From positions 1 through 64,000 of the forward strand of contig CAWCXI010000017.1 in NCBI GenBank assembly GCA_963799415.1: DNA of 64,000 bases. Direction: 5' to 3'. A program made the position numbers and the translations under genes. Within the stretch, counting starts at the first letter, position 1. Every line of letters begins with the position of its first letter. Of the stretch, positions 21,300-29,527 are shown one piece after another. The stretch is from JAMXLO01 sp963799415 (lineage in GTDB: Bacteria; Pseudomonadota; Alphaproteobacteria; Acetobacterales; Acetobacteraceae). Under the pieces are notes generated by a model. It was not told the origin of the DNA. It ran no database searches and saw only the letters and a program-made list of their open reading frames with translations.

Positions 21300-21707
21300 A
21301 TGATTCTCGGCCTCGGCTCCGACATCTGCGACATCCGCCGCATCGAAGCGGCGATCGCGCGCCACGGTGATCGCTTTATCGCGCGCATCTTCACCGAGAC
21401 GGAACGAGCCAGAGCGGAGCGCCGAACGGAGCGGATCCAGGCAGCGACCTACGCCAAGCGATTTGCCGCCAAAGAGGCGGCAGCGAAGGCGCTTGGCACC
21501 GGCTTTCGACGCGGTGTGTTCTTCTCGGACCTCGGCGTGGTGAACCTGCCCTCGGGGCAGCCTACCTTGCGCATGACCGGCGGCGCGGCGGCGCGGCTGG
21601 CGGCGATCACGCCTGCGGGAATGCTTGCAGCGGTCGCATTGACGATGACGGACGAGTACCCATACGCGTTCGCGCAGGTGATCATCTCGGCCGTGCCAGC
21701 GAGTTAA
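21300..21707 (+). CDS. acpS: Holo-[acyl-carrier-protein] synthase
   Basis: 135 residues. Transfers phosphopantetheine from CoA to ACP. GLGSDICDIRRIE (metal-binding Asp) and FAAKEAAAKALGTGF (catalytic Glu and Lys) are the AcpS motifs. It starts 11 bases after rel with GGGG before the ATG. In many alphaproteobacteria pdxJ or pyrE sits between rel and acpS. They are absent here. Confidence 0.95.
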   Translation: MILGLGSDICDIRRIEAAIARHGDRFIARIFTETERARAERRTERIQAATYAKRFAAKEAAAKALGTGFRRGVFFSDLGVVNLPSGQPTLRMTGGAAARLAAITPAGMLAAVALTMTDEYPYAFAQVIISAVPAS

Positions 21708-21719
21708 GAGGAGCGAGCC

Positions 21720-22103
21720 ATGCGACGGATTGCCGCGCTGTTGGCGCTGACTGTGGGCGCGTCGCTGCTCGGCGGCTGTGTGTACGATCCGTACACAGGG
21801 ACCTGGGCGCCGTGCTGCAACTACTACGGCAATCCGTATTATCGGTATCCACCGCCGAATTATCCGTACGGCTATACGCCTGGGCCTTACATGGCACCAC
21901 CGCAAGGTCAGCCGGGCGCATATCCAAATCAGCCTGCGCAGCCGCCGCCCGGGCCTGGTGCCACGAATTATCCACTGCCTGGCATGCCGATGGTGGTGCA
22001 GAACTTCGCTGCGATCGACCTCGATCACACGCTGCCGGAGGTGAGCGCCTTCGCGCAACAGCGCGCGGAACCTAGTGAGGCGGGTCAGCAGAGTATTCAG
22101 TAG
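21720..22103 (+). CDS. Tyr/Pro-rich predicted lipoprotein
   Basis: 127 residues. The N-terminal signal ends in LLGGC, a clear lipobox. The mature protein begins VYDPYTGTWAPCCNYYGNPY and is a low-complexity run of Tyr, Pro, Asn and Gln up to about residue 85, then a short ordered-looking end (VVQNFAAIDLDHTLPEVSAF). GAGGAG stands before the ATG. It is inserted in the acpS-lepB interval of a conserved essential cluster. No family recognised. Confidence 0.78.
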   Translation: MRRIAALLALTVGASLLGGCVYDPYTGTWAPCCNYYGNPYYRYPPPNYPYGYTPGPYMAPPQGQPGAYPNQPAQPPPGPGATNYPLPGMPMVVQNFAAIDLDHTLPEVSAFAQQRAEPSEAGQQSIQ

Positions 22104-22192
22104 CGCTGAGAATGAGGACCAGCGGCTCGCTTGACACGCCATCCCCCCCTGGGCTTGATCCGCCCGAATTTTGCACGGAAGCCCACGGCCAC

Positions 22193-22945
22193 ATGGCGAC
22201 CAAGGTCAAGGCCAAGCGCCAATCAAACGCTTGGGTCGAAAACGCAAAGACGATCATCTATGCCGGCTTGATTGCCGTTGTGGTGCGTACTGTCCTCTTT
22301 GAGCCATTCAACATTCCATCGGGCAGTATGATCCCCACGTTGCTGGTGGGCGACTACCTGTTCGTCTCAAAATATAGCTACGGATATTCGCGCTATTCAC
22401 TGCCGTTCGGCTGGCCGCCGTTCTCCGGGCGCATCTTCGGCCGCCTGCCGAATCGTGGCGACGTTGCGGTGTTCAAGTATCCGCGCGACAACTCGACCGA
22501 CTATATCAAGCGCATAGTGGGTCTGCCAGGCGACCACATTCAGGTGCGCCAGGGCCAGCTCTACATCAACGGCCAAATCTGCCCGCGCCAGCCGGAAGGC
22601 GACTATGTCGCCGACGACAACGGCATCCACATGGTGCTGCGGCTGTATCAGGAAGCGCTGCCGAACGGCGTGAAGCACGACATCATCAAGGCGACCGACG
22701 AAGGCGACGTGAACAACACGCCGGAATACGTGGTGCCGCCCGATCACGTGTTCGCAATGGGCGATAACCGCGACAACTCCGCCGACAGTCGTTTCATGAA
22801 CGGAGTCGGCTTTGTGCCGGTGGAGAACCTGGTAGGGCGGGCAGAGATCATCTTCTTCTCGGTGGACGCCGAGGACCCGTGGTGGGAATTCTGGTGGTGG
22901 CCGTTCGAGATCCGCTGGAACCGCCTGGCGATGATCATTCACTGA
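22193..22945 (+). CDS. lepB: Signal peptidase I
   Basis: Inner-membrane leader peptidase, 250 residues from the ATG at 22193 (MATKVKAKRQ). One membrane helix (about 20-40) is followed by the catalytic Ser in FNIPSGSMIPTLLVGDYL and the catalytic Lys in DYIKRIVGLPGD. The late GDNRDNSADSR box is complete. A longer start at 22112 would add 27 residues unlike the family. Operon acpS-lipoprotein-lepB-rnc-era. Trp-rich C-terminus (WWEFWWWPFEIRW) before the end is common in the order. Confidence 0.95.
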   Translation: MATKVKAKRQSNAWVENAKTIIYAGLIAVVVRTVLFEPFNIPSGSMIPTLLVGDYLFVSKYSYGYSRYSLPFGWPPFSGRIFGRLPNRGDVAVFKYPRDNSTDYIKRIVGLPGDHIQVRQGQLYINGQICPRQPEGDYVADDNGIHMVLRLYQEALPNGVKHDIIKATDEGDVNNTPEYVVPPDHVFAMGDNRDNSADSRFMNGVGFVPVENLVGRAEIIFFSVDAEDPWWEFWWWPFEIRWNRLAMIIH

Positions 22946-22953
22946 GTGGGCCT

Positions 22954-23634
22954 GTGTTGAGTACGCCGATCGAGACCATCCTCGGTCACGAGTTCGCCCG
23001 CCCCGAGCTGCTGCGTGAAGCCATGACGCATCGGTCGGCGGTGCACGGTCGCGACCGTCGCCGGGGCAAGGGATCCAACGAGCGGATGGAGTTCGTCGGC
23101 GATCGCGTTCTGGGTCTGCTGATTGCCGAGTGGCTTGCGGAACGATTTCCGCGGGAACAGGAGGGCGATCTGGGTCGCAGGCTGGCCGTTCTGGTGTCGC
23201 AGCCGGTGCTTGCCGAGGTGGCAGAAACGATCGGCCTCGGTGAGGCGCTGGCCGTGGCGCCCGGTGAGGCGAAGGCCGGCGTGCGGCGGCGCTCGACCGT
23301 TCTGGCGGATGCACTGGAGGCGGCGCTCGGCGCGGTTTATCTGGACGGCGGCCTGGAGCCGGCGCGTGCGTTTGTGCGGCGCGCGTGGGAGACTGCGATG
23401 AGCCGGCTCGAGACCCCGCCTAGGGATGCCAAGACGATGTTGCAGGAGTGGGTGCAGGCGCGTGGCCTTGGTTTGCCGACCTACATCGTCGCCTCGCGCG
23501 TGGGCCCGCCGCATGCCCCGGAATTTGTCGTGACGGTGAGCGCCAGCGGCTTCGTCGGCTCTGGCGCCGGCGGCAGCAAGCGCGTGGCCGAACAGATCGC
23601 TGCGCAGGATCTGCTGCGGGCGCTCGGCGCGTGA
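22954..23634 (+). CDS. rnc: Ribonuclease III
   Basis: Double-strand-specific RNase, 226 residues from GTG at 22954 (TTG at 22957 is also possible). The signature NERMEFVGDRVLGLLIAE contains the metal-binding residues. VLADALEAALGAVYLDGG holds the second acidic pair. The C-terminal dsRNA-binding domain starts near DAKTMLQEWVQARG. It lies 8 bases after the lepB stop and overlaps era by four bases (GTGA). Confidence 0.95.
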   Translation: MLSTPIETILGHEFARPELLREAMTHRSAVHGRDRRRGKGSNERMEFVGDRVLGLLIAEWLAERFPREQEGDLGRRLAVLVSQPVLAEVAETIGLGEALAVAPGEAKAGVRRRSTVLADALEAALGAVYLDGGLEPARAFVRRAWETAMSRLETPPRDAKTMLQEWVQARGLGLPTYIVASRVGPPHAPEFVVTVSASGFVGSGAGGSKRVAEQIAAQDLLRALGA

Positions 23635-24548
23635 CCAGCGGGTCAAGCCCGGTGGCAGGCTCGCGGTGCGGTTTTGTCGCGGTGGCGGGTGCACCGAACG
23701 CGGGCAAGTCCACGTTGGTCAATCGGCTTGCCGGAGCGAAGCTTTCCATCGTGACGCCGAAGGCGCAGACGACGCGGTTCCGTGTGCTGGGGATCATGCT
23801 GCGCGGCGCTGCCCAGGTGCTGCTGGTCGACACGCCGGGCATCTTCACGCCGCGCCGGCGGCTGGATCGCGCAATGGTGGCCGCGGCATGGACCGGCGTG
23901 CGCGATGCGGACCTGACTTTGCTGCTGATCGATGCAAAGGACGGGGCGACCGATGCGGTGCGCCGGATTGCCACCACACTGGCCGAGCAGCAGCGGCGAA
24001 GCTGGCTTGTGCTGAACAAGGTCGATCTGATGCCGGCGCCCAAGTTGCTGCCGCTGACTGCGTCGCTGACAGGTTTGGCGCCGTTCGAAGCGACGTTCAT
24101 GGTCAGCGCCACGACCGGCGATGGCGTCGATCAGTTGGCCGATGCATTGGCAGGCGCGATGCCCGAGGGGCCGCATCTTTATCCGGACGATGACCTGACC
24201 GATCTGCCGGATCGGCTGCTGGCAGCGGAGATCGTGCGCGAACAGATCTTCCTGCAGACGCACGAGGAGGTGCCTTACGGCACGACTGTCGAAACCGAGG
24301 ACTGGCAGGAGCGCAAGGACGGTTCGGTGCGCATCGAGGCGACGGTGTATGTCGCGCGTCCCGGCCACAAGGCGATCCTGATCGGCGAGGGCGGCAGCCG
24401 GATCAAGACGATCGGCGCGAGGGCGCGTCAGGAACTGACGGGACTGCTGGAGCGCAAGGTGCACCTGTTCCTCAACGTGAAGCAGCGCGCGGGTTGGGAC
24501 GAGGAGACGGCGCGGCTGCGGGCGATCGGGCTCGACGGTACGAAGTAG
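23631..24548 (+). CDS. era: GTPase Era
   Basis: GTPase that assists 16S rRNA maturation and 30S assembly. 305 residues from the GTG at 23631, which overlaps the rnc stop. G1 GAPNAGKST, G2 region KAQTTRFRVLG, G3 DTPGIF, G4 NKVD and G5 SATTGDG are present, and the C-terminal KH domain contains GEGGSRIKTIGARARQEL. The rnc-era coupling is the classic arrangement. Confidence 0.95.
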   Translation: MTSGSSPVAGSRCGFVAVAGAPNAGKSTLVNRLAGAKLSIVTPKAQTTRFRVLGIMLRGAAQVLLVDTPGIFTPRRRLDRAMVAAAWTGVRDADLTLLLIDAKDGATDAVRRIATTLAEQQRRSWLVLNKVDLMPAPKLLPLTASLTGLAPFEATFMVSATTGDGVDQLADALAGAMPEGPHLYPDDDLTDLPDRLLAAEIVREQIFLQTHEEVPYGTTVETEDWQERKDGSVRIEATVYVARPGHKAILIGEGGSRIKTIGARARQELTGLLERKVHLFLNVKQRAGWDEETARLRAIGLDGTK

Positions 24549-24598
24549 CGGTTCGATCATGGGTCGTCGATGGGTGTCTGGCGGAAGGCGTGCCCCTG

Positions 24599-24855
24599 AT
24601 GCCCGACACGCTTGAGCCGGCCGGTGGTGGCCGGTATCCTTCCGACATGGAACGCCGCGTTGCCGTACTGGAACAGATTGCTCGCACGACGACGGCTAGC
24701 CTGGAGCGGATCGAGCGGCGGATGGATGCCTCGGCCGCCGAGCAAGGGGCCGATTTCCGTTGGCTGCTGGGCATCGTGCTGGGTGGCTTCACGGCAATGC
24801 TGGTGGGCTCGGGGCATTGTTCGGCGTAATGGCGCACGGCTTTCACTGGTTGTAG
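24599..24855 (+). pseudogene. Small coiled-coil/membrane protein, frameshifted
   Basis: From ATG 24599 (GGAAGG upstream) the frame reads MPDTLEPAGGGRYPSDMERR, then a coiled coil (VAVLEQIARTTTASLERIERR) and the start of a membrane helix (FRWLLGIVLGGFTAML), but it then leaves the helix and stops at 24829. In the next frame ALFGVMAHGFHWL and a stop at 24853-24855 follow, which is the familiar end of such small proteins ('...GVMAHGFHWL'). One missing G near 24802 would join the parts into 85 residues. It lies between era and recO, so a real gene or a base-calling error is more likely than chance. Function unknown. Confidence 0.7.
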
Positions 24856-24893
24856 TCATCCCTTGAGCTGAAACCTGCTGGTCGACCTTCATT

Positions 24894-25643
24894 ATGGACT
24901 GGGACGCACCCGCAATCGTGCTCGATGCTCGACCGTACGGCGAAGGTGACGCCATCGCCACGGTGATGACGGCGGAGCATGGCGCGCGTCGCGGCCTGGC
25001 GCGCGGCGGTGCGGCGCGCGCTCACACCGCGATCTGGCAACCCGGCAATCTGGTGCAGGTGCGCTGGGTGGCGCGGCTGGCCGAGCAACTCGGCAGCTTC
25101 AGCGCGGAACTGGTCCACCCGGCGGCGGCACTCGCCATGGACGATGCGCTCCCTTTGGCGATGCTCTCGGCGGTCTGCGCGGTGGCGGAAGGATCATTGC
25201 CGGAACGGGAGCCGCATCCGCGCGTGTTCGAGGGCCTGGTACATCTGATCGCGCATTTGTCGCAGGCAGAGGCGATGCTCGGTGATCTGGTTCGCTGGGA
25301 GACTGTCCTGCTCGCCGATCTCGGCTACGGCCTCGATCTCGCGAGCTGTGCCGTCACGGGTGAGACGGCGGGTCTGGCCTTCGTGTCGCCGAAGACCGGC
25401 CGTGCCGTCACCGCGGGGGGTGCCGGCATCTGGACCTCACGGCTGCTGCGTCTGCCGTCCTTCCTGGTGGGCGGCAACGAGGCCACGCCGGTAGACTGCC
25501 GCGACGGACTGCGGCTGACCGGGCACTTCCTCGCGCGCGACGCGTTCGGCCATCACCATCGTCCACTGCCGGCCGCGCGGCAGATGCTATACGACCGCGT
25601 GGCGGCGCTGGCCGCCTCAACGGAGCAGCAGAATGCCGGATGA
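24894..25643 (+). CDS. recO: DNA repair protein RecO
   Basis: 249 residues. N-terminal OB fold with DWDAPAIVLDARPYGEGDAI and the QPGNLVQVRWVARLAEQLG stretch, then the helical domain typical of alphaproteobacterial RecO (RWETVLLADLGYGLDLASCA). RecO loads RecA through RecF/RecR. It overlaps parC by 11 bases. Confidence 0.93.
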   Translation: MDWDAPAIVLDARPYGEGDAIATVMTAEHGARRGLARGGAARAHTAIWQPGNLVQVRWVARLAEQLGSFSAELVHPAAALAMDDALPLAMLSAVCAVAEGSLPEREPHPRVFEGLVHLIAHLSQAEAMLGDLVRWETVLLADLGYGLDLASCAVTGETAGLAFVSPKTGRAVTAGGAGIWTSRLLRLPSFLVGGNEATPVDCRDGLRLTGHFLARDAFGHHHRPLPAARQMLYDRVAALAASTEQQNAG

Positions 25644-27849
25644 CCTGATCGGCCACGTCGAAGACACGCGGCTGACGGACGCGCTGTCGGAGCGCTATCT
25701 CGCCTACGCGCTGTCCACCATCATGTCGCGCTCGCTGCCGGATGTGCGTGACGGGCTGAAGCCGGTGCATCGCCGGCTGATCTACGCCATGCATCTGCTG
25801 CGGCTCGATCCCACCGCAGGGTTCAAGAAGTGCGCTCGCGTGGTGGGTGACGTGATCGGCAAGTTCCATCCGCATGGCGACGTAGCCGTGTACGATGCGC
25901 TGGTCCGGCTTGCGCAGGAATTCGCGGCGCGTTTCCCGCTGGTCGAAGGCCAGGGCAATTTCGGCAATATCGATGGCGATAACGCTGCGGCGATGCGCTA
26001 CACCGAGGCGCGCCTCACCGAGGTCGCGCGCGCCCTGCTGTCCGGCATCGACGAAGATGCCGTCGATTTCCGTCCGACATATGACGGCGAGGAAAGTGAG
26101 CCGGTCGTCCTGCCCGGCGCGTTCCCCAACCTGCTCGCCAATGGCGCGGCGGGGATCGCCGTCGGCATGGCAACGTCGATTCCGCCGCATAACGCGGGCG
26201 AGGTTTGTGCCGCTGCGATCCACCTGATCCGCCATCCTCAGGCGACCACAGCCGATCTTCTGCGCCACATGCCGGGGCCGGATTTCCCGACCGGCGGCGT
26301 GCTGGTGGAGGACCCGGCGGCGATCCAGGCGGCCTACGAGACTGGGCGCGGCGGCTTCCGCGTGCGCGCCAGGTGGGCGGTGGAGAAGGGCAAACACGGC
26401 ACCTGGCAGATCGTCGTCACGGAGATCCCCTATCAGGTGCAGAAGGCGAAGCTGGTCGAGCAGATCGCCTTGCTGATGGAAGAGCGTAAGCTGCCGCTGC
26501 TCGGCGATGTCCGCGACGAAAGCGCCGAACTGGTGCGCCTGGTGCTGGAACCGAAGACACGCGGCGTCGAGCCTGAGGTGCTGATGGAGACCATGTTCCG
26601 CGCCTCGGCGCTGGAAGCGCGGTTTCCCCTGAACATGAACGTGCTGGACGCCACGCGCACACCATTGGTGATGTCGCTGCCCGGCGTGCTGCGCGCCTGG
26701 CTCGATCACCGGCATGAGGTGCTGGTTCGCCGCACGCGTCATCGGCTGGCGGCGATAGAGCGGCGCATCGAGATCCTCGACGGTTACCTGCTGGTCTATC
26801 TCAACGTCGACGAGGTGATCCGGATCATCCGCAACGAGGATGAACCGAAGCCGCGGCTGATCGAGCGCTTCAAGCTGAGCGACACGCAGGCCGAGGCGAT
26901 ATTGAATATGCGGCTGCGCTCGCTGCGCAGGCTCGAGGAGATGGAGATCGGCAAGGAGCACAAGGCGCTGGCGAAAGAGCGCAAAGACATGCAGACGCTG
27001 TTGAAGGACGACAAACTGCGCTGGGACCGTATCGCGGAGGAGCTTGAGGAGACCCGGAAGAAGTTCGGCTCCGGCGCGTTGGGCGCGCGGCGCACGGAGC
27101 TCGGCGCGGCACCGGCGATGGTGGAGGTTGCCAGCGACGCATTCGTCGAGCGCGAGCCGATCACCGTCATCCTGTCAGACAAGGGCTGGATCCGCGCGGT
27201 AAGGGGGCACGTCGGCGAGGATGCCGAATTGCGCTTCAAGGAAGGCGACCGGCTGAAGCGGCTGGTCAACTGCCAGACCACCGACCGGCTGACGCTGTTC
27301 GGTACAAACGGGCGCGCCTACACGCTGCGGGCGGCCGATCTGCCTCGTGGGCGCGGGGACGGCCAGCCGGTGCGCGTGCTCGCCGAGCTGACCAACGAGG
27401 ACGATGTCGCCACCATGTTCATCGCGACCGAAGGCGGGCGCTATCTGGTCGCTTCATCGACCGGCCGCGGCTTTGTGGTGCCGGCGGTGGAACTTGCCGC
27501 GGAGAAGCGCACCGGCAAGCAGGTGCTGAACCTGCGGCCCGGCGAGGAGGCGGCGGTGTGTGCGCCCGCCGACGGCGACCACGTCGCGATCGTCGGCACC
27601 AATCGCAAGCTGCTGATCTTCCCACTGGACCAGGTGCCGGAGATGACGCGAGGCGGCGGCGTGATCCTGCAGCGCTATAACGAGGGTGGGCTGGCTGACG
27701 CCAAGGTGTTCCGCCTTGCCGACGGACTGAGCTGGCAACTGGGCGACAGGACACGCACCGAGACCAACCTGCGCGACTGGATCGGCGAGCGCGCGCAGGC
27801 CGGCCGGCTGCCACCCAATGGATTTCCCCGATCCGGACGCTTTGGCTGA
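25633..27849 (+). CDS. parC: DNA topoisomerase IV subunit A
   Basis: 738 residues, full length. The breakage-rejoining domain starts at LTDALSERYLAYALSTIMSR. GKFHPHGDVAVYDALVRLAQ is the quinolone-determining region, where the residue aligned with E. coli ParC Ser80 is Val. The active-site Tyr is in AMRYTEARLTEVA. The C-terminal domain has the weak beta-pinwheel repeats (GRAYTLRAADLPRGRGDGQP). ParE is not in the window. It ends the rpoZ-to-parC cluster. Confidence 0.95.
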   Translation: MPDDLIGHVEDTRLTDALSERYLAYALSTIMSRSLPDVRDGLKPVHRRLIYAMHLLRLDPTAGFKKCARVVGDVIGKFHPHGDVAVYDALVRLAQEFAARFPLVEGQGNFGNIDGDNAAAMRYTEARLTEVARALLSGIDEDAVDFRPTYDGEESEPVVLPGAFPNLLANGAAGIAVGMATSIPPHNAGEVCAAAIHLIRHPQATTADLLRHMPGPDFPTGGVLVEDPAAIQAAYETGRGGFRVRARWAVEKGKHGTWQIVVTEIPYQVQKAKLVEQIALLMEERKLPLLGDVRDESAELVRLVLEPKTRGVEPEVLMETMFRASALEARFPLNMNVLDATRTPLVMSLPGVLRAWLDHRHEVLVRRTRHRLAAIERRIEILDGYLLVYLNVDEVIRIIRNEDEPKPRLIERFKLSDTQAEAILNMRLRSLRRLEEMEIGKEHKALAKERKDMQTLLKDDKLRWDRIAEELEETRKKFGSGALGARRTELGAAPAMVEVASDAFVEREPITVILSDKGWIRAVRGHVGEDAELRFKEGDRLKRLVNCQTTDRLTLFGTNGRAYTLRAADLPRGRGDGQPVRVLAELTNEDDVATMFIATEGGRYLVASSTGRGFVVPAVELAAEKRTGKQVLNLRPGEEAAVCAPADGDHVAIVGTNRKLLIFPLDQVPEMTRGGGVILQRYNEGGLADAKVFRLADGLSWQLGDRTRTETNLRDWIGERAQAGRLPPNGFPRSGRFG

Positions 27850-27850
27850 C

Positions 27851-27881
27851 TTGACTGCGACGGCGGCAGGCCGTGTATACG
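27851..27881 (+). promoter_or_regulatory. Possible sigma-70 promoter for the substrate-binding protein gene
   Basis: TTGACT at 27851-27856 and TATACG at 27876-27881, 19 bases apart (18 if GTATAC is taken), ahead of the ribosome site GAGGAG and the ATG at 27914. It lies within the 64 bases after parC. Sequence resemblance only. Confidence 0.35.
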
Positions 27882-27913
27882 GCCACCCATAATGTTTCGA
27901 GGAGTAATCGTCC

Positions 27914-29134
27914 ATGCCGCTCGCACGTCGCACCCTGCTCGCCAGCGCCGCCGCCCTTGGCGCGGCGCCGATCCTGCGCGCCCGCGCGCAATCGAGGCCG
28001 GTCATCAAGCTTGGCGTACTGACCGACCTCTCAGGCACCTATCGCGACAATACCGGCCCCACATCGGTCGCCGCGGCGCAGCTCGCGATCGAGGAGATGA
28101 AGCCGCATCTCGACTTTGACGTGGACCTGATCAGCGCCGACCATCAGAACAAGCCCGACGTCGCCGCGACGATCGCGCGCCAGTGGTACGACCAGGGCAT
28201 CGATGCCACGATCGATGTGCCGACCTCATCGGTGGCTCTCGCGGTCGCGCAGGTGGCCAAGGAAAAAGACAAGATCATGCTCAACGCATCGGCCACGGTC
28301 GCGGCGTTGACCTGGCAGCAGTGCAGCCCGAACTCCATCGTGTGGAGCTTCGACACCTATGAGAACGCGCACAACACGGGCGGCGCGTTGATGGCGTCCG
28401 GCAACAAGTCGTGGTTCTTCATCACCGCCAACTATGCGTTCGGGCAGTCGCTGGCGGACCTGACCAAGGAAGTGGTGACGGCGGGCGGCGGCGAGGTGAA
28501 GGGCGACTTGCGTTATCCGTTCCCCGACACCACCGACTTCTCGTCGTACATCACGCAGGCGGCAGCGAGTGGTGCCAAGGTGCTGGGCCTGGCGAACGCC
28601 GGTCTGGACACCCAGAACTGCATCAAGCAGGCCGCCGAGTTCGGCCTGAACAAGACGATGAAGATCGCGCCGCTGCTGCTGTTCATCACTGACGTGCATT
28701 CGCTGGGGCTCGATGTCTGTGGCGGGTTGACCACGACCGAGACGTTCTACTGGGATCTGAGCGACCGGACGCGCGCGTTCACCAAGCGGATGCTCCAGAA
28801 GGCACCGAACAACTATCCGAACCAGGCGCATGCGAGCTCTTACGCCATCACGCTGCACTACCTGAAGACTGCGCAAGCGCTGGGCGCAGCCGAGGCAAAG
28901 AAGAGCGGGCGGGCGACGGTGGCGAAGATGAAGTCGATCCCGACCGACGATGACGCGTTCGGCAAGGGTCGGGTGCGGGCCGACGGGCGCGGCGAGTTCC
29001 CGGCCTACCTGTTCCAAGTGAAGACCAAGGCTGAGAGCAAGGGGCCGTGGGACCTCTACGCGCTACAGCACACCTCACCGCCGTCGGAGGTACTGCATCC
29101 GCTTGCCGACACGTGCAAATTCCCGACGGCCTGA
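27914..29134 (+). CDS. ABC transporter substrate-binding protein, branched-chain amino acid type (periplasmic binding protein 1)
   Basis: 406 residues. MPLARRTLLASAAALGAAP is a Tat-like signal followed by a likely cleavage near RARAQS. The mature part starts IKLGVLTDLSGTYRDNTGP, the Peripla_BP_6/LivJ pattern. ETFYWDLSDRTRAFTKRM and the late AHASSYAITLHYLKTAQALG are also family-like. No livHMGF genes adjoin it, so it is an orphan binding protein. In related genomes this subgroup is often linked to aromatic or alcohol metabolism, but the ligand cannot be read here. Confidence 0.9.
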   Translation: MPLARRTLLASAAALGAAPILRARAQSRPVIKLGVLTDLSGTYRDNTGPTSVAAAQLAIEEMKPHLDFDVDLISADHQNKPDVAATIARQWYDQGIDATIDVPTSSVALAVAQVAKEKDKIMLNASATVAALTWQQCSPNSIVWSFDTYENAHNTGGALMASGNKSWFFITANYAFGQSLADLTKEVVTAGGGEVKGDLRYPFPDTTDFSSYITQAAASGAKVLGLANAGLDTQNCIKQAAEFGLNKTMKIAPLLLFITDVHSLGLDVCGGLTTTETFYWDLSDRTRAFTKRMLQKAPNNYPNQAHASSYAITLHYLKTAQALGAAEAKKSGRATVAKMKSIPTDDDAFGKGRVRADGRGEFPAYLFQVKTKAESKGPWDLYALQHTSPPSEVLHPLADTCKFPTA

Positions 29135-29143
29135 TTGGCCAAG

Positions 29144-29172
29144 GTCGTGGCCGGGCATAGTCCGGCCACGGT
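29144..29172 (+). terminator. GC hairpin after the binding protein gene
   Basis: CGTGGCCGG (29146-29154) pairs with CCGGCCACG (29162-29170) around a seven-base loop, 10 bases after the stop at 29134. There is no clear U-run, so it is a terminator-like structure only. Confidence 0.45.
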
Positions 29173-29196
29173 CCGCCACGATCAGTAGCGCACGGC

Positions 29197-29385
29197 TTAG
29201 CCGGGTTTGGGTGCTTCGTCGTGCAGGACGTGGCCGTAGCGGCTGAGCCACAGCTGGCCAAGCCGTGCTGCCTCAGACGGCGTCAGCCACGACCATTCTG
29301 CACCGCGTGCGCGAATGGCCACCCAGGTGGTGTCGCCATCGACCACGCGTTCTTCGACTGTGTAGGGGCCAATTGCCTGCGTCAT
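29197..29385 (-). CDS. Hypothetical protein, small
   Basis: 62 residues with a balanced composition (YTVEERVVDGDTTWVAIRAR, then WSWLTPSEAARLGQLWLSRY). No signal or membrane segment and no ribosome site that decides the start. It looks like a real short gene converging on the binding protein gene. No family recognised. The stretch 29386-29527 holds nothing else I can support. Confidence 0.55.
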   Translation of the reverse strand: MTQAIGPYTVEERVVDGDTTWVAIRARGAEWSWLTPSEAARLGQLWLSRYGHVLHDEAPKPG

Positions 29386-29527
29386 ATCAAGTCGACTTCA
29401 ATACTGTTGCATTATCAGGGTTAATATCATGATTTGCGGCGAGTTGCCACAGAAAAGCCTCGATTGCGGCCGTGGCCTCGCGTTGCCGGGTCCCTGTTGC
29501 CTTGGTACCGCTTCCGCCGGGCCGTCA

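Noticed and set aside
25408..26961. A 517-residue open frame opposite parC
   Set aside because: Antisense shadow; composition is low-complexity and the parC strand has all expected motifs.
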